From Meconema thalassinum (lineage: Eukaryota; Arthropoda; Insecta; Orthoptera; Tettigoniidae): a stretch of 64,000 nucleotides of DNA. The stretch covers positions 21,058,708-21,122,707 of the forward strand of contig OX336395.1 in the NCBI GenBank assembly GCA_946902985.2, written 5' to 3'. Shown in pieces: positions 11,100 to 21,561 of the stretch. Each line of letters begins with the position of its first letter. The first letter of the stretch is position 1. The notes under the pieces were generated by a model. It was not told the origin of the DNA. It saw nothing but the letters and a program-made list of their open reading frames with translations, and searched no databases. Both the position numbers and the translations under genes were made by a program.

Positions 11100-12345
11100 C
11101 TCCACAGAGGGTTCATGTTGGAGCGTCACGTACGTTCATGATTGTGGACATTTTAGAGCTATTCTATCTGACGATGCTTGAGTGACAAGCAAAACTCCCT
11201 CTCTTCTTCAAAATGTGCAAATATCTTGCAATCATAAGCATTTGTTTCTCAGGTTGTATAACATTTCCTAATGAGACTGCACTTGTGTTGATCGACTCCC
11301 AATCTCACAAGCCATGAACTCTAGAGCAGTGTTTTCCAAACTTTTTTGTGTGTGTACCACTTCAGGAGATGAGAATCTCTCGCGTACCACCTAATGGTTG
11401 GGAGATATAGTAACTATAACCCCCCTCACCGCCACCACTACGTAGCAGACCAAAAGATGGATTGTAGATTGTGTTTGTTAGAGTCAGACTGTTAGAGTTA
11501 AAGTTCAAATAATAAAAAATGTGTCCAGTTGTTTTGTTGATATTCAATTAAAACATTCAGAAATGACACTGTACAAATAATATTAATAAAAAAGATCTTA
11601 ATAATTAAACATAAAAAGCAAAGTTCAACAAACAACTTCAATGTAAAGGGTGAGCCTGAAGATTAGAAGCCATCTTAGGAATGTCTGGTCTAAGATTGCT
11701 GTGTCTCAAACGAAAATCGTTTTCCACTGTGAGGAGCCTATTCCGGTATTTTTTCTTGAGATAAACAAGTGAAGAAAGTGCTGTCTCACGCAAGTACGAA
11801 GTAGTGAAAGGCAGTTAAAATCAAACGGCTTTGTGAGCTATGTGTGCATAGTCTGCACGCCTCTCAACCCAAAAGTTCATAAGAGCCATTTTTGAAAAAG
11901 TTTGCCTTAGTTCTGAATCAAAATTCAATTCACAAAAATGCTCCTTATCTTTGGCCATAAAGTCCTCCGGCAACATATCAATGTTATTTTTTTTCCGTAA
12001 CATCACCATGTACCACTGCAGCAGTACAAGCATGGTGGTACGCGTACTACAGTTTGAGAAACGCTGCTCTAGAGGGTGTCGCACTATCCAAGGTGCACAG
12101 CCTTCTTTAGGCCTATTACAGAAGGCATGGGATGATGGGTAAAGTAAATATCTGAACCCTCGAAAAATGAAGGTATCAGGAATGGAAAGACAAGAGCCAT
12201 ACTCCAATGCCATTTAGGTGAGAAGAGAACAAGTGTTGACCAAATGAGGTCAAAAGGAAAGATGAAAAAAGGAGCCCGGTATAAGAAAGTGGAAGCAATG
12301 TCCTGTGGTCACCAAACCATGGTTCACTAGTTGTACCCTTCTAGG
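11100..12345 (-). mobile_element. LINE 3' UTR fragment, interrupted by a hAT
   Basis: On the minus strand 12075-12200 (CTTGGATAGTGCGACACCCT, TTCCTGATACCTTC) and, beyond the hAT, 11298-11326 (TTCATGGCTTGTGAG) align with the plus-strand copy at 28240-28420 (CCTGGATAGTGCTACACCCT, CTCACGGCTGTTGAG). No ORF. Identity as LINE 3' UTR is inferred from the terminal GTTAGGCCCTTTAACATCAA in the other copy. Confidence 0.5.
11327..12066 (-). mobile_element. hAT element remnant, C-terminal transposase only
   Basis: Ends CAGTGTTTTCCAAAC / GTTTGAGAAACGCTG with a perfect 8-bp duplication CTCTAGAG (11319-11326, 12067-12074). Minus-strand frames give LRQTFSKMALMNFWVERR, then FTTSYLRETALSSLVYLKKK and NRLLTVENDFRLRHSNLRPD, the C-terminal dimerisation region of ZBED5-like hAT transposases. 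The N-terminal and catalytic parts are absent. Confidence 0.87.
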
Positions 12346-12353
12346 GTACAGCC

Positions 12354-13517
12354 TAGTGATGTAAAATGTCTAGTCATTTATAAGTCGGGGCAAATGCCCA
12401 GGATAAATGCCCGGGCAAATGCCCAAAACCCATAAATGCCCAGGCATTTTGGGCATTTACCTCTTTTAAAAATATATTCATAATGCAACGCTTATATAAA
12501 TATTGTTTTAGCCATATATGTATCTACATAAATGTATTCTATTTATTTATCCATAAAAACAGGAGTTGAGACCAAAATAGGCTGTGGAAGTTGTTGTAGG
12601 AATTCACTGAAAGAACTTGATTTTGGTTCTGAGGCTGAGCTTGTGCTTGGTACTGCAGATTTGTTGTTGAAATCATCCACTTCAATTAGTAAAGGTTCAT
12701 AAGGGGTTTTCTTTCGAAAATGTTTTTCAACCACTGTAACTGTACTTAACTGAAGCACTTTTTTTTTAAATTCTGAGGGCATTTAAAACACTTTTTTTAT
12801 GTGATTTTCCATTTTGTTACAATGTAACTGTTAATAGTCCTTATTACAATATGTACAAGATACTCCTTTCCCTTTCAAATTAAAAAAGTTCCAAATAGGT
12901 CCTTTTTTCCTAAGCATTTTGTAATGATTTCATCTAACACTTAAAAATATAAATAGCCTAAGAAAGAAGTGAGGTTATCTCAGACTCAAACACTCAACAG
13001 ACAGCTCTACTTCACAACTAACTGGGCTGGGCTGCTGGTGGTAGAATGCCTCGCCAATCTCAAGGCCACAACCCACCTACCCCCACTCCAAGATCATAGC
13101 ACAATGGCTACCCAGGCCCTAGCCCATCCACCCCCCCCCCCCCCCCCCTCTCTCAAAGCCACTATTCACACAATAATCAAACTCCTACTTAATTTTCCTG
13201 AATATAAATGAATAGGCCTGCATGCCTAATTCAGTAATACAATGTTTTATTCAAACCAGATATACATAATTCCCATTTAGATGTTATTGACAACATTGAC
13301 ACAGGATAATTAAATTATTATTAGCAATATTCGGGAATTACTAGTTTATCCATGAAATGTACCTTTCATTAATGGTCTTTATTATGTTTTAGAAGCTCTA
13401 ATAACAATCACATGTAATAAAAAGTTTAAAAAAGTTTTTTTAAAATGCCCAGATTTTGGGTGCTTAAAACTGCGTTGGGCAAATGCCCATTTATAGATGT
13501 CCTGCCCACATCACTAG
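12354..13517 (-). mobile_element. hAT element remnant with BED zinc finger
   Basis: Ends TAGTGATGT / ACATCACTAG, flanked by GTACAGCC (12346-12353) and CTACAGCC (13518-13525), an 8-bp duplication with one mismatch. Subterminal repeats of GGGCAAATGCCC occur near both ends. The minus strand around 12780-12940 reads FEGKGVSCTYCNKDY...KMENHIKK and then PSEFKKKVLQLST (12543-12782), a BED-type finger and linker. The catalytic domain is missing. Contains a poly-C run (13130-13148). Confidence 0.78.
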
Positions 13518-13557
13518 CTACAGCCACTAATATACTGGGTTTTAATATAAAACTTAC

Positions 13558-13647
13558 TCCTTCAACAGATGTTTCTTCTTCAACCTTTGGTAGAGTCACG
13601 CCTTCTATTGGCTCCAGGTGATGGAAATCATCATTCAGATGTATTTC
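13558..13647 (-). CDS. C2H2 zinc-finger protein, coding exon 3
   Basis: Too short for ordinary ORF finding. On the minus strand a pyrimidine-rich acceptor (GTTTCTTTTATAG) opens a 90-base exon that ends at a strong donor (GGA|GTAAGT). Only phase 0 is open; it reads 30 residues, starting EIHLNDDFHHLEPIEG and ending in the acidic KVEEETSVEG. Acidic linkers with a KVEEE-type motif between N-terminus and fingers are usual in large insect C2H2 gene families. It sits next to a hAT remnant and joins exon 4 in phase 0 if the second acceptor there is used. Splicing is inferred from sites and frame, without transcript evidence. Confidence 0.76.
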
Positions 13648-13659
13648 CTATAAAAGAAA

Positions 13660-14149
13660 CAGAGGATCACTGAGATACAATATGCTACAAGCTAATAGAT
13701 TACCTGGGTCACCCAACAAACAACAACAACAACAAAAAAGGCTTCTGGCTCAATCTTTCAAGTTTGGTAAAAATGATCCCAAGTTGGACATAATTCTAAC
13801 AAGGGAAGTTAAAACCACCCAAAACCTTGCTTAAAATATGATATTGTGTGTATTTGAAAACCCTTCATATTTATTCAGTTAGTGTTGTTTTAATATGCGG
13901 AACAACGAGGTCGCCCGCCCCATCATGTTTATTTACCAGCAATGTTTGAATGACCACCTATGTATAGAACCTACTGTATTATCCCTGAGAAAACGCTACA
14001 GTGTAATGTATATTTATACTTGACAGGAATCCCCAAATGTGGTCTGCATTATTCTTAATCACACCTACTAACCACATATAAACTGGGAAGGAACAACGCA
14101 CCTAGAGCCACGATTATAATAATCTTACATAAATATTTTCCAATAGTAT
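13660..14149. other. Intron 2 sequence, nothing recognised
   Basis: Contains a short (CAA)n at about 13717-13735 and a diverged hairpin tail like those at 9600 and 27500 (GAACAACGAGGTCGCCCGCC, near 13899). No exon or element ends identified. Confidence 0.4.
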
Positions 14150-15332
14150 ATCATCATCATCATCATCATCTTGCACAATTTCCAGCCACTGGCCGGGTCT
14201 GTTTGGAACACAAGCCTCTCCAACGTCTTCTGTCTTCCCACCATCTCTCAGCCTCCACCCTTTCCAGTCTCCTCCTCTCTTCTTCACGCTTTCTTCCACC
14301 CCCTTCAGCCACCTGTCTCTCGGTCTCTTTCCTTCCCACTTCGTCTCGTGTGTCCTCCTGGGTATCCTCTTCTCCTCCATTCGTTTTACATGTCCATACC
14401 ATCTCTATACCATCCTGTAATGGTTCCTCCTTCATTAATTCTCTGGTCCTCTCATTTCTTATTCTGTCCCTCTTTGTAGCTCCAATACTGCTTCTCAAGA
14501 ACCTCATCTCACTGGCCTGTATTTTGCTCTTCTCCCTTCCTTTCATAACCCATGTCTCCAAGGCATACGTCAGGATAGGGACATAGTACGTCCCATATAT
14601 GATCTTTTTGCTGTTCTGAGGGACATCCTTGCTCCATAACATGCTTCTCACACTCCTCCGGAATACTTCTGCCTGTCCCACCCACTCATTTATTTCTCTA
14701 TCGTTTCTTCCATTATCTTGTATCAGGCTACCCAAATACTTGAAACTCTCCACTTTCTTCAGCTGTTCCCCACCAATTGTTATTCCCGTTGTGGTTCTTT
14801 CCTTCTTCCTTGTTGTGATCACCATCTCACTCTTATTTATGCTAAATGTCATCCCATATCCTTGTATTATTCCTTCCCACACGTCCAACTGTTCCTGTAC
14901 CTCCTCCTCCTTGTTTCCCCAAATCATCAAATCATCTGCAAACACCATTGCTTTCATCTTTCCTTCTCCAATTACTTGTGCCACTCGGGTCATTACGTCA
15001 TCCATCACCACAATGAAAAGTAACGGTGACAGTGCACTTCCTTGTTTCAGGCCGTTTCTCTGTTCCAACAAGTCCGATCTCTCTCCTCCCACTTTCACAC
15101 AGCTCACGCTTCCCTTGTACATCTCCTTTATCCTCCGTATAGTCCATTTTTCTACTCCTCCGTCCTCCAGGGACTTCCATACTTTGTTTCTGCATACACT
15201 GTCGTATGCTCTCTCAATGTCCAAGAAGGCCATCAGTAGATCTGTTCCATACTCATAGTGCTGTTCTTGTAACTGTCTTACATCAATATTTGTAAATAAG
15301 AAACATCTGTCAGTACTAGGTTCAAGGAACAA
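14150..15332 (-). mobile_element. LINE RT fragment, 5'-truncated
   Basis: One long minus-strand frame (14166-15332, 388 codons) holds RT motifs: LDIERAYDSV (motif A), GLKQGSALSPLLF (motif B), MVFADDLMIWG (motif C, FADD) and FKYLGSLI, followed by the C-terminal region ending in a charged stretch. It lacks the endonuclease and N-terminal RT. The tail is (GAT)n on this strand (14151-14170). The frame is open through its whole length, so the insertion may be fairly young. Confidence 0.83.
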
Positions 15333-15972
15333 TTCTATTTAAGGATTTACATAATTCAACTCACATTGAGCCATCTTTAGCATATACAGTAGGTTATATT
15401 AACAAATTACTAGTCTATCATTAAAAATTACTTAATTTAGAAAACTACGGTACGGTATATTTAAGTTCAATTTTCTATAGAAATATACATACATATCCTT
15501 ACAAACCCCAAAAAATGAAAAATGAATTACAAATTAGGCATAATTCTTCAAAATACATATCAAAAAAGCAAGAAAATTTTAAAAAAAATTGAAGATGCTG
15601 TATTATTTGAATCTTGAATTCTTTCGTCATGGTAGATGATTACAGATCACAGTAAACAAGCTTCTAAAAACTTGCTGACTGGAGAGTAAAACTCTAGTGC
15701 AATGCATCTTGATAATTTTGACTTGTACTTCCTTCTTTTATTGGCGAGGCCATCTCAGCACTGGTGGAATTCTCATGCTCACTACCGCTAAAACCACTAT
15801 CCCTCTTCGATGTATCTGTGTGCAAGTTTCCCCTGTGTTTCAGACAAATGATGTCATGCAAATCTAAATATGGGGTGGTGATTTTTAGCACTTCGAAATC
15901 AGAAATTTAGCATTTTGTAGCATTTTGAATAAAAAACATATACTGTATCTTGAATTAATTCTGATAAAAGCT
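15333..15972. other. Intron 2 sequence with an unrecognised ORF
   Basis: A 65-codon minus-strand frame at 15694-15891 (GNLHTDTSKRDSGFSGSEHE) has a serine-rich, acidic look but no family I know. The motif TAGCATTTTGTAGCATTTTG at about 15909 recurs in diverged form near 18590 and 54635, so the region may be an old repeat. Confidence 0.35.
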
Positions 15973-15976
15973 TTAA

Positions 15977-18433
15977 CCCGGGAGAGGTCGCTTTGCTGTC
16001 GTATTGTTCACGTCACCCTTGTTGTTTGCTGCACGCCCCCACCACCATACTTCATCTAATTGTTGCGGAGATTATCAGCAACAGTTTCCTGCTGTCTGCC
16101 AGTTCAATTTTGCGTGGTAAGTTGAATTATGGATGAAAGGCGGAAATACAAGAATGTAAGAGATGAAAAGGGGAAATCAGAATACAGACGTCTGAGAAAT
16201 GAGGTCAACAAGAAGTGCAAGGAAGCGAAAGAAGAATGGTTGAAAGAGAAATGTGCAGGTATAGAAAATTGTCTGAAATTAGGAAAAGTAGACACAGCTT
16301 ATCGAAGGATTAAGAATACTTTTGGGGAAAAGAAGACTAAGTGCTGTAATATTAAGGACACCAAAAGAAAGCCTGTAACAGGTAGGGAAGAAAAGGTTGA
16401 GAGATGGAAATCGTACCTAGAGTGTTTGTATAAGGGAAAGGAGATTGAGAATCGTGTAATGGAAAGGGAGGATGAAATTGATGAGGATGCAAAAGGAGAT
16501 TTAATATTGAGATCAGAATTTGACAGAACATTGGAAGACTTAAGCAGGAAAAAAGCACCAGGCATAGATGATATACCGATTGAGTTGCTACGCTGCATAG
16601 GAAATGAAGGTCTGGTCAGGTTATTTCACTTGGTGTGTAGGATTTATGAGACAGGTGAGGTACCCCCTGATTTCAAGAAGAATGTTATCATCCCTATACC
16701 AAAGAAAGTGGGAGCTGACAGATGTGAAGATTACCGTACAATCAGCTTGGTTACTCATGCTTCAAAGATCCTGTCTAGAATAATTTACAAGAGGATTGAA
16801 AGCCAGATAGAATCGGAGTTGGGTGAAGACCAGTTTGCTTTCAGGAGAAATGTAGGAACAAGGGAAGCTGTACTAAGTCTTATGCTGATTTTGGAAGGTA
16901 GAATAAGGAAAGATAAGAGAACGATCATGGCATTTGTAGACTTAGAAAAGGCTTTTGATAACGTTGATTGGACTAAATTGTTTGACATTTTGAAATCTAT
17001 TGGAATAAAGTACAGGGATGGGAGGGTGGTATACAATCTATACAGAAACCAGACGGCAGTCATTCGAGCTGAAGGACATGAGAGAGAAGCTGGTATTCAG
17101 AAAGGTGTAAGGCAAGGCTGCAACTTATCACCCATACTTTTCAATCTTTACATTGAACAAGCAATGAAGGAAATTGGAGAAAAATTTAAAGTGGGAGTGA
17201 AGATTCAAGGAGAAATAATTTCAACTCTGAGATTTGCTGATGACATCGTCATCTTGGCCGACAAGCCTGAGGATTTGAATGAGTTTTTGACTGGTATGGA
17301 CTCCGTCTTACGGAAAGAATTCATGATGAAAATTAATAAATGTAAAACAAAAATACTGGAATGCAGCCGAAATAAATACCTCTTTGGACATCAAATTGGC
17401 AGGTGAAAAGCTGAAGGAAGTAGGAGACTTCTGTTACTTAGGAAGCAGAATAACCAGTGATGGACGAAGCAAAGAGGATATAAAAAGTAGGCTGGCTCAG
17501 GCAAGGAAAGCATTTCTACAAAAAAGGAATCTGTTGACATCGAATATAGATTTAGGTATTAGGAAGTCATTTTTGAAAGCCTTTGTCTGGAGCGTGGTGC
17601 TCTATGGAAGTGAAACTTGGACTATTGGTGCAGCAGAAAAGAGGAGAATTGAAGCTTTTGAAATGTGGTGTTACAGGAGAATGATGAAGATCAGATGGGT
17701 AGATAGGGTTACAAACGAAGAGGTATTAAGACGAGTGGGAGAGGAGAGATGTTTCTGGCGACTGCTAATGAAGAGAAGAGATAGGTTGGTAGGACACATA
17801 CTAAGACACCCAGGAATAGCAAGCTTAGTTATGGAAGAACGGGTCGAGGGAAAGAACTGTAGGGGTAGACCAAGGTTAGAATATGTTAAACAGATTGCCT
17901 CGGATGTAGGGTGTGGTAGCTATGTAGAGATGAAGCGATTAGCTCAGGACAGGGAGGCATGGAGATCTGCATCAAACCAGTCAAAAGACTGAAGACTCAA
18001 TCATCATCATACCAGGCCTGGTCTTTTCCACCTCACACGACCTGTTGAGTTTTGCATTTTATGAACGACTCCGAAGAATATAGAATTAGAACGCTCTTAG
18101 AAAGTGTGGAGAAAGAAGAACGGATCAGAAACGAGGTACTCAGACTGCAGAAGACAGAGTAGGAAGGGAACTGTTTGACGAAGAAAAACAGGGAGCAGAG
18201 GAGTTTGAAGAAGATGATGATGAAAGTGCAAAGGAAAACTTGACTTGTAGTGAAGAAAACACAGACTGAGGGGAATCTGTGGATGAACAATATTGTGGTA
18301 ACCAATGAAATGAATGCCAAAACAAACTAAACTCATAACAAATAAATACAAAATTAGGAAATAATCATCACAGTATAATAAAACGTCATTTTAAACAACC
18401 TGGTCTAAAACACCCAGCGCGACCTCTCCTGGG
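15977..18433 (+). mobile_element. piggyBac-like element, non-autonomous, carrying a LINE
   Basis: Fifteen-bp inverted ends (CCCGGGAGAGGTCGC, and CCCAGGAGAGGTCGC on the other strand) directly bordered by TTAA at 15973-15976 and 18434-18437, the piggyBac hallmark. Between 18061 and 18330 the plus strand begins MNDSEEYRIRTLLESVEKEE with acidic stretches after, as in the N-terminus of piggyBac transposases, then decays by stops. The DDD catalytic region is absent. A LINE occupies 16129-18005. Confidence 0.8.
16129..18005 (+). mobile_element. LINE (APE-type RT ORF), second copy
   Basis: Plus-strand frame 16129-17406 (425 codons) covers most of the RT: KKAPGIDDIPIELL, VNVIIPIPKKV-like region, TISLVTHASKILSRI, MAFVDLEKAFDNVDW (motif A), GIQKGVRQGCNLSPILF (B) and RFADDIVILAD (C). 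Frame 17384-17992 (202 codons) continues with DFCYLGSRITSDGRSK, SETWTIGAAEKRRIEAFEMW and the GRPRLEYVKQIASDV tail. The two overlap by a frameshift at about 17384-17406, at the same spot as in the 7355-8457 copy. The 5' endonuclease is missing. Tail near 18000 is (ATC)n. Confidence 0.86.
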
Positions 18434-18864
18434 TTAAAGTGAAATTAATATTACTTTTGCGTCAGAATCATAAACATTTCCGAGATGATAGAAAAGAAAA
18501 AGAAGGAAAGAAAGATTGAAAATTTTAAACAATCATAGATTTCACATTTAAATCACATTTTACTATAATTTTTGAATTCTGAGTAAATTTTGCATTTTAT
18601 AGCATTTTTGAAACACATTAAAATGTTGGTATATTGGCTTTCACGGCCGATGAGCCAACTTGGTGTCCTAGGCGAAACCCCACACAAGACACGGCACAAA
18701 CCTAGAAGAATTGCTGAGTTATAATTCACCGGCCGTGAAAGCCAATATACCATCTTTTGGAAGCCTTCATAGGGAGGTTAAGGCTGCTTGAACTTTTAGT
18801 TCTCGCAGTCAAGTAGTGCAGTTGTACTCTATATAAAGGGAGGTATCGCGCAGTTCGTCACTCC

Positions 18865-18936
18865 TGTGGGGGTCCGGGCGGGGACACCAAGAGCCCACCG
18901 ATGAGCCAAGCTTGGTGTCCTAGGCGAAACCCCACA
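18865..18936 (+). ncRNA. Hammerhead-like motif, unit 1 of 4
   Basis: Order 5'-3': stem III strand TGTGGGGGT, C at the cleavage position, stem I GGGC/GCCC (the innermost base pair is lost in this unit: A in place of G), core CCGATGA, stem II GCC/GGC, GAAA, stem III strand ACCCCACA with one bulged G. The core should be CUGANGA; here position 4 is C rather than U, which is expected to weaken or abolish cleavage. Confidence 0.42.
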
Positions 18937-19116
18937 CAAGACACGGCACAAACCTAGAAGAATTGCTGAGTTATAATTCACCGGCCGTGAAAGCCAATAT
19001 ACCATCTTTTGGAAGCCTTCATAGGGAGGTTAAGGCTGCTTGAGCTTTTAGTTCTCGCAGTCAAGTAGTGCAGTTGTACTCTATATAAAGGGAGGTATCG
19101 CGCAGTTCGTCACTCC

Positions 19117-19188
19117 TGTGGGGGGTCCGGGTGGGGACACCAAGAGCCCGCCGATGAGCCAGCTTGGTGTCCTAGGCGAAACCCCACA
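19117..19188 (+). ncRNA. Hammerhead-like motif, unit 2 of 4
   Basis: Same architecture as the first unit: stem III TGTGGGG/CCCCACA, stem I CGGGT/GCCCG (one wobble), core CCGATGA, stem II GCC/GGC, then GAAA. Loop 1 contains GGACACCAAG and loop 2 CTTGGTGTCC, exact complements. Confidence 0.45.
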
Positions 19189-19369
19189 CAAGACACGGCA
19201 TACACTTAGAAGAATTGCTGAGTTATAATTCACCGGCCGTGAAAGCCAATATACCATCTTTCTGGAAACCTTCATAGGGAGGTTAAGGCTGCTTGAACTT
19301 TTAGTTCTCGTAGTCAAGTGGTGCAGTTGCACCTTATATAAAGGGAGGTGGCGCGCAGTTCGTCACCCC

Positions 19370-19441
19370 TGTGGGGGTCCGGGCGGGGACACCAAGAGCC
19401 CGCCGATGAGCCTAGCTTGGTGTCCTAAGCGAAACCCCACA
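19370..19441 (+). ncRNA. Hammerhead-like motif, unit 3 of 4
   Basis: Stem III TGTGGGG/CCCCACA, stem I CGGGC/GCCCG fully paired, core CCGATGA, stem II GCCTAG/CTAAGC with one mismatch, then GAAA. The longer stem II here suggests an ancestral six-pair stem GCCTAG/CTAGGC. Confidence 0.45.
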
Positions 19442-19621
19442 CAAGACACGGCACAAACCTAGAAGAATTGCTGAGTTTTAATTCACCGGCCGTGAAAGCC
19501 AATATACCATCTTTTGGAAACCTTCATAGGGAGGTTAAGGCTGCTTGAGCTTTTAGTTCTCGCAGTCAAGTAGTGCAGTTGTACTCTATACAAAGGGAGG
19601 TGGCGCGCAGTTCGTTACTCC

Positions 19622-19692
19622 TGTGGGAGTCCGGGCGGGGACACCAAGAGCCCGCCGATGAGCCAGCTTGGTGTCCTAGGCGAAACCCCACA
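19622..19692 (+). ncRNA. Hammerhead-like motif, unit 4 of 4
   Basis: Stem I CGGGC/GCCCG and stem II GCC/GGC intact, core CCGATGA and GAAA present. Stem III is weakened (TGTGGGAG against CCCCACA). Confidence 0.4.
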
Positions 19693-19810
19693 CAAGACAC
19701 GGCACAAATCTAGAAGAATTGCTGAGTTGTACATTAAAATGTGTTTTTTAATGTGTTTTACAGGTCATGAAAAATGAAAATACAACTGTACGAGGCTTTA
19801 TTGCATTTGC

Positions 19811-21319
19811 GAACAAGTAGTTCCGTGAAGAACTATACAGCCTATTTTCATATATCCTACTTATGTTAACTGCCACAATCAACATACAAAATTTCAGTTT
19901 AATTGCTGTAACAGATTCGTAGAAATTGAGAACCGTCTAAATATTTCAGATGTTCGCCAGGTTGGATTTTTATTTTTGTACTATTACATTAAGATTATTG
20001 TGTACGTGTGGTATTCAAACTTCAATCCCATGATTAGACAACAAGAAGTAAAAACGAGATTTTAAAATTACGCACAGCAGCCATCTTGTGATAATGCAAA
20101 CCATTGAAATAAATTAGATGCCAGTGGATCAACATTTGTATAAGCATTTAACGTGCAACGTTTCACGGCACTCGGATAGTTAATTCGCGAGAAACGTCCA
20201 TTTAAATATTTATACTTCGCGTCGCCGCCATGTTGGATTTGTGCTCACCAGGTTCCTGAAAGTCCTATAGGTGAACATATGTTCATAGTCTCTATGAACA
20301 TAAAAAAATCAGTTTGGTTGCTGTAAAAGATTCATAGATATTGAGAACCGTCTAAATATTTCGGGAGCTCACCATTTAGGAGTGTTATGTGTATAGGCCA
20401 TAGAGTTAAGTACCATTCAAGGACAATTATTGCCTAGGTTCATTATTCAAACTTTCACTTCGATCGCATGATTACGACACAAGAAATTAGAACTTAATTT
20501 TAAAATTTCGCACAGCCGCCATCTTGAGGTTATGTAAGCAATTGAATTAAATTAGATGGCAGTGCATTACAATCTGCAAAATCAATTACTGTACCACATT
20601 TCACTGCGCTCAGAGAGTTAAATCACGAGAAAAGTCTATTAAAATATTTTAAATTCGCTTGGTCGCCATGTTCGTTTCGTACTTTACAGCTTTATGAAAT
20701 ATACGTAGGTATACCTGTATCAGTACCCTTTATCACCGTACAAAATTGCAGGCTGATATCTGTAATAGTTTCGGAGATATAGAATGTCAGTGAAATATTT
20801 CGCACAGCCGTCATTTTGAGGTTATGTAAACAATTGAACTAAATTAGACTCCAGTGCATTACAATGTGTATAAACATTTGCTGTACCAAGTTTCTTTACA
20901 TTTAGATAGTTAAATCGCGAGAAAAGTCTATTTAAATGTCTCAACTTCGCTTGGCCGCCATGTTGGTTTTGTAGTCACCAGGTTTTTGAAAGTCTCATAG
21001 GTGAACTTCTAGTAGTGCCCTTTATCACCGTACACAATTTCATGGCAATATCGGTAATAGTTTAGGAGATATTGAATGCTAGTGAAATATTTCGCACAGC
21101 CGCCATGTTGGATTGGAGAGACGTAACAAAATTTGAAGGGCACGGTCGAGGTCGCCGGGAATAGTGCTATGAACATTCCGAGTTTCATTGAAATCGCTCC
21201 AGCCGTTTCGATTTTATTAGGGGGGGACACACACACGAATCACACACACACACACGCACACACACACGGACAAAAGGTGATCTCATAAGCCTATTTTTTC
21301 AAAATTGAAAATAGGCTAA
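19811..21319 (+). mobile_element. Non-autonomous 'protorepeat' element, copy B
   Basis: Left end GAACAAGTAGTTCCGTGAAG and right end hairpin AGCCTATTTTTTC...GAAAATAGGCT followed by AA match copies A and C. The inside is made of three to four irregular repeats with a shared phrase (GAGAAAAGTCTATTTAAAT-like, GCCGCCATGTTGG). A CA-rich microsatellite lies at about 21228-21275. No ORF. Related to copy A mainly at its ends. Confidence 0.65.
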
Positions 21320-21561
21320 AAATCACCAACCCTAGTTATTACATTTAGATGTGAATGTCCGACATAACTCATTCTTCAACAACCTAAGAATGGTCACATT
21401 ATTAATTGGTTTCTCACATTATGATGTCTACTCCTTTGCTAGACACAGCACAAGACTACTTCAGTACAAAACTGTAGCAGTATGCTGACCTTCAGATGAC
21501 ACTAGTTGCACTTAATCAATATTCTGCAGCTACTTAGTGAATTATTGTTGGGGGGTTCATT
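21320..21561. other. Intron 2 sequence, nothing recognised
   Basis: No ORF or repeat boundary seen. Confidence 0.35.

Larger units (their letters stand above)
1070..13557 (-). other. Intron 3 of the zinc-finger gene
   Basis: A 12.5-kb intron bounded by the exon 3 donor and the exon 4 acceptor. It is almost wholly composed of the transposon remnants listed below. I looked for an extra exon and saw none that was needed, since exons 3 and 4 already join in frame. Confidence 0.6.
18626..19730 (+). repeat. 252-bp tandem array with hammerhead-like fold (retrozyme- or Penelope-like)
   Basis: Just over four units, spacing 252-253 bp. The array starts with a short inverted fragment (TTGGTATATTGGCTTTCACG, the reverse of TGAAAGCCAATATACCA found inside each unit). 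An 11-bp direct repeat ACATTAAAATG bounds it (18615-18625 and 19731-19741), so it appears to have inserted as one piece. Each unit holds TATATAAAG (CAAAG-type in the last) about 45 bases before the hammerhead-like region. No ORF of note. Tandem arrays with hammerheads and target duplications are known for animal retrozymes and Penelope-like elements; the assignment here is inference. Confidence 0.7.

Noticed and set aside
14171..15258. Plus-strand open frames opposite the LINE RT
   Set aside because: Antisense shadows of the 14166-15332 frame, low-complexity serine/proline/leucine-rich.
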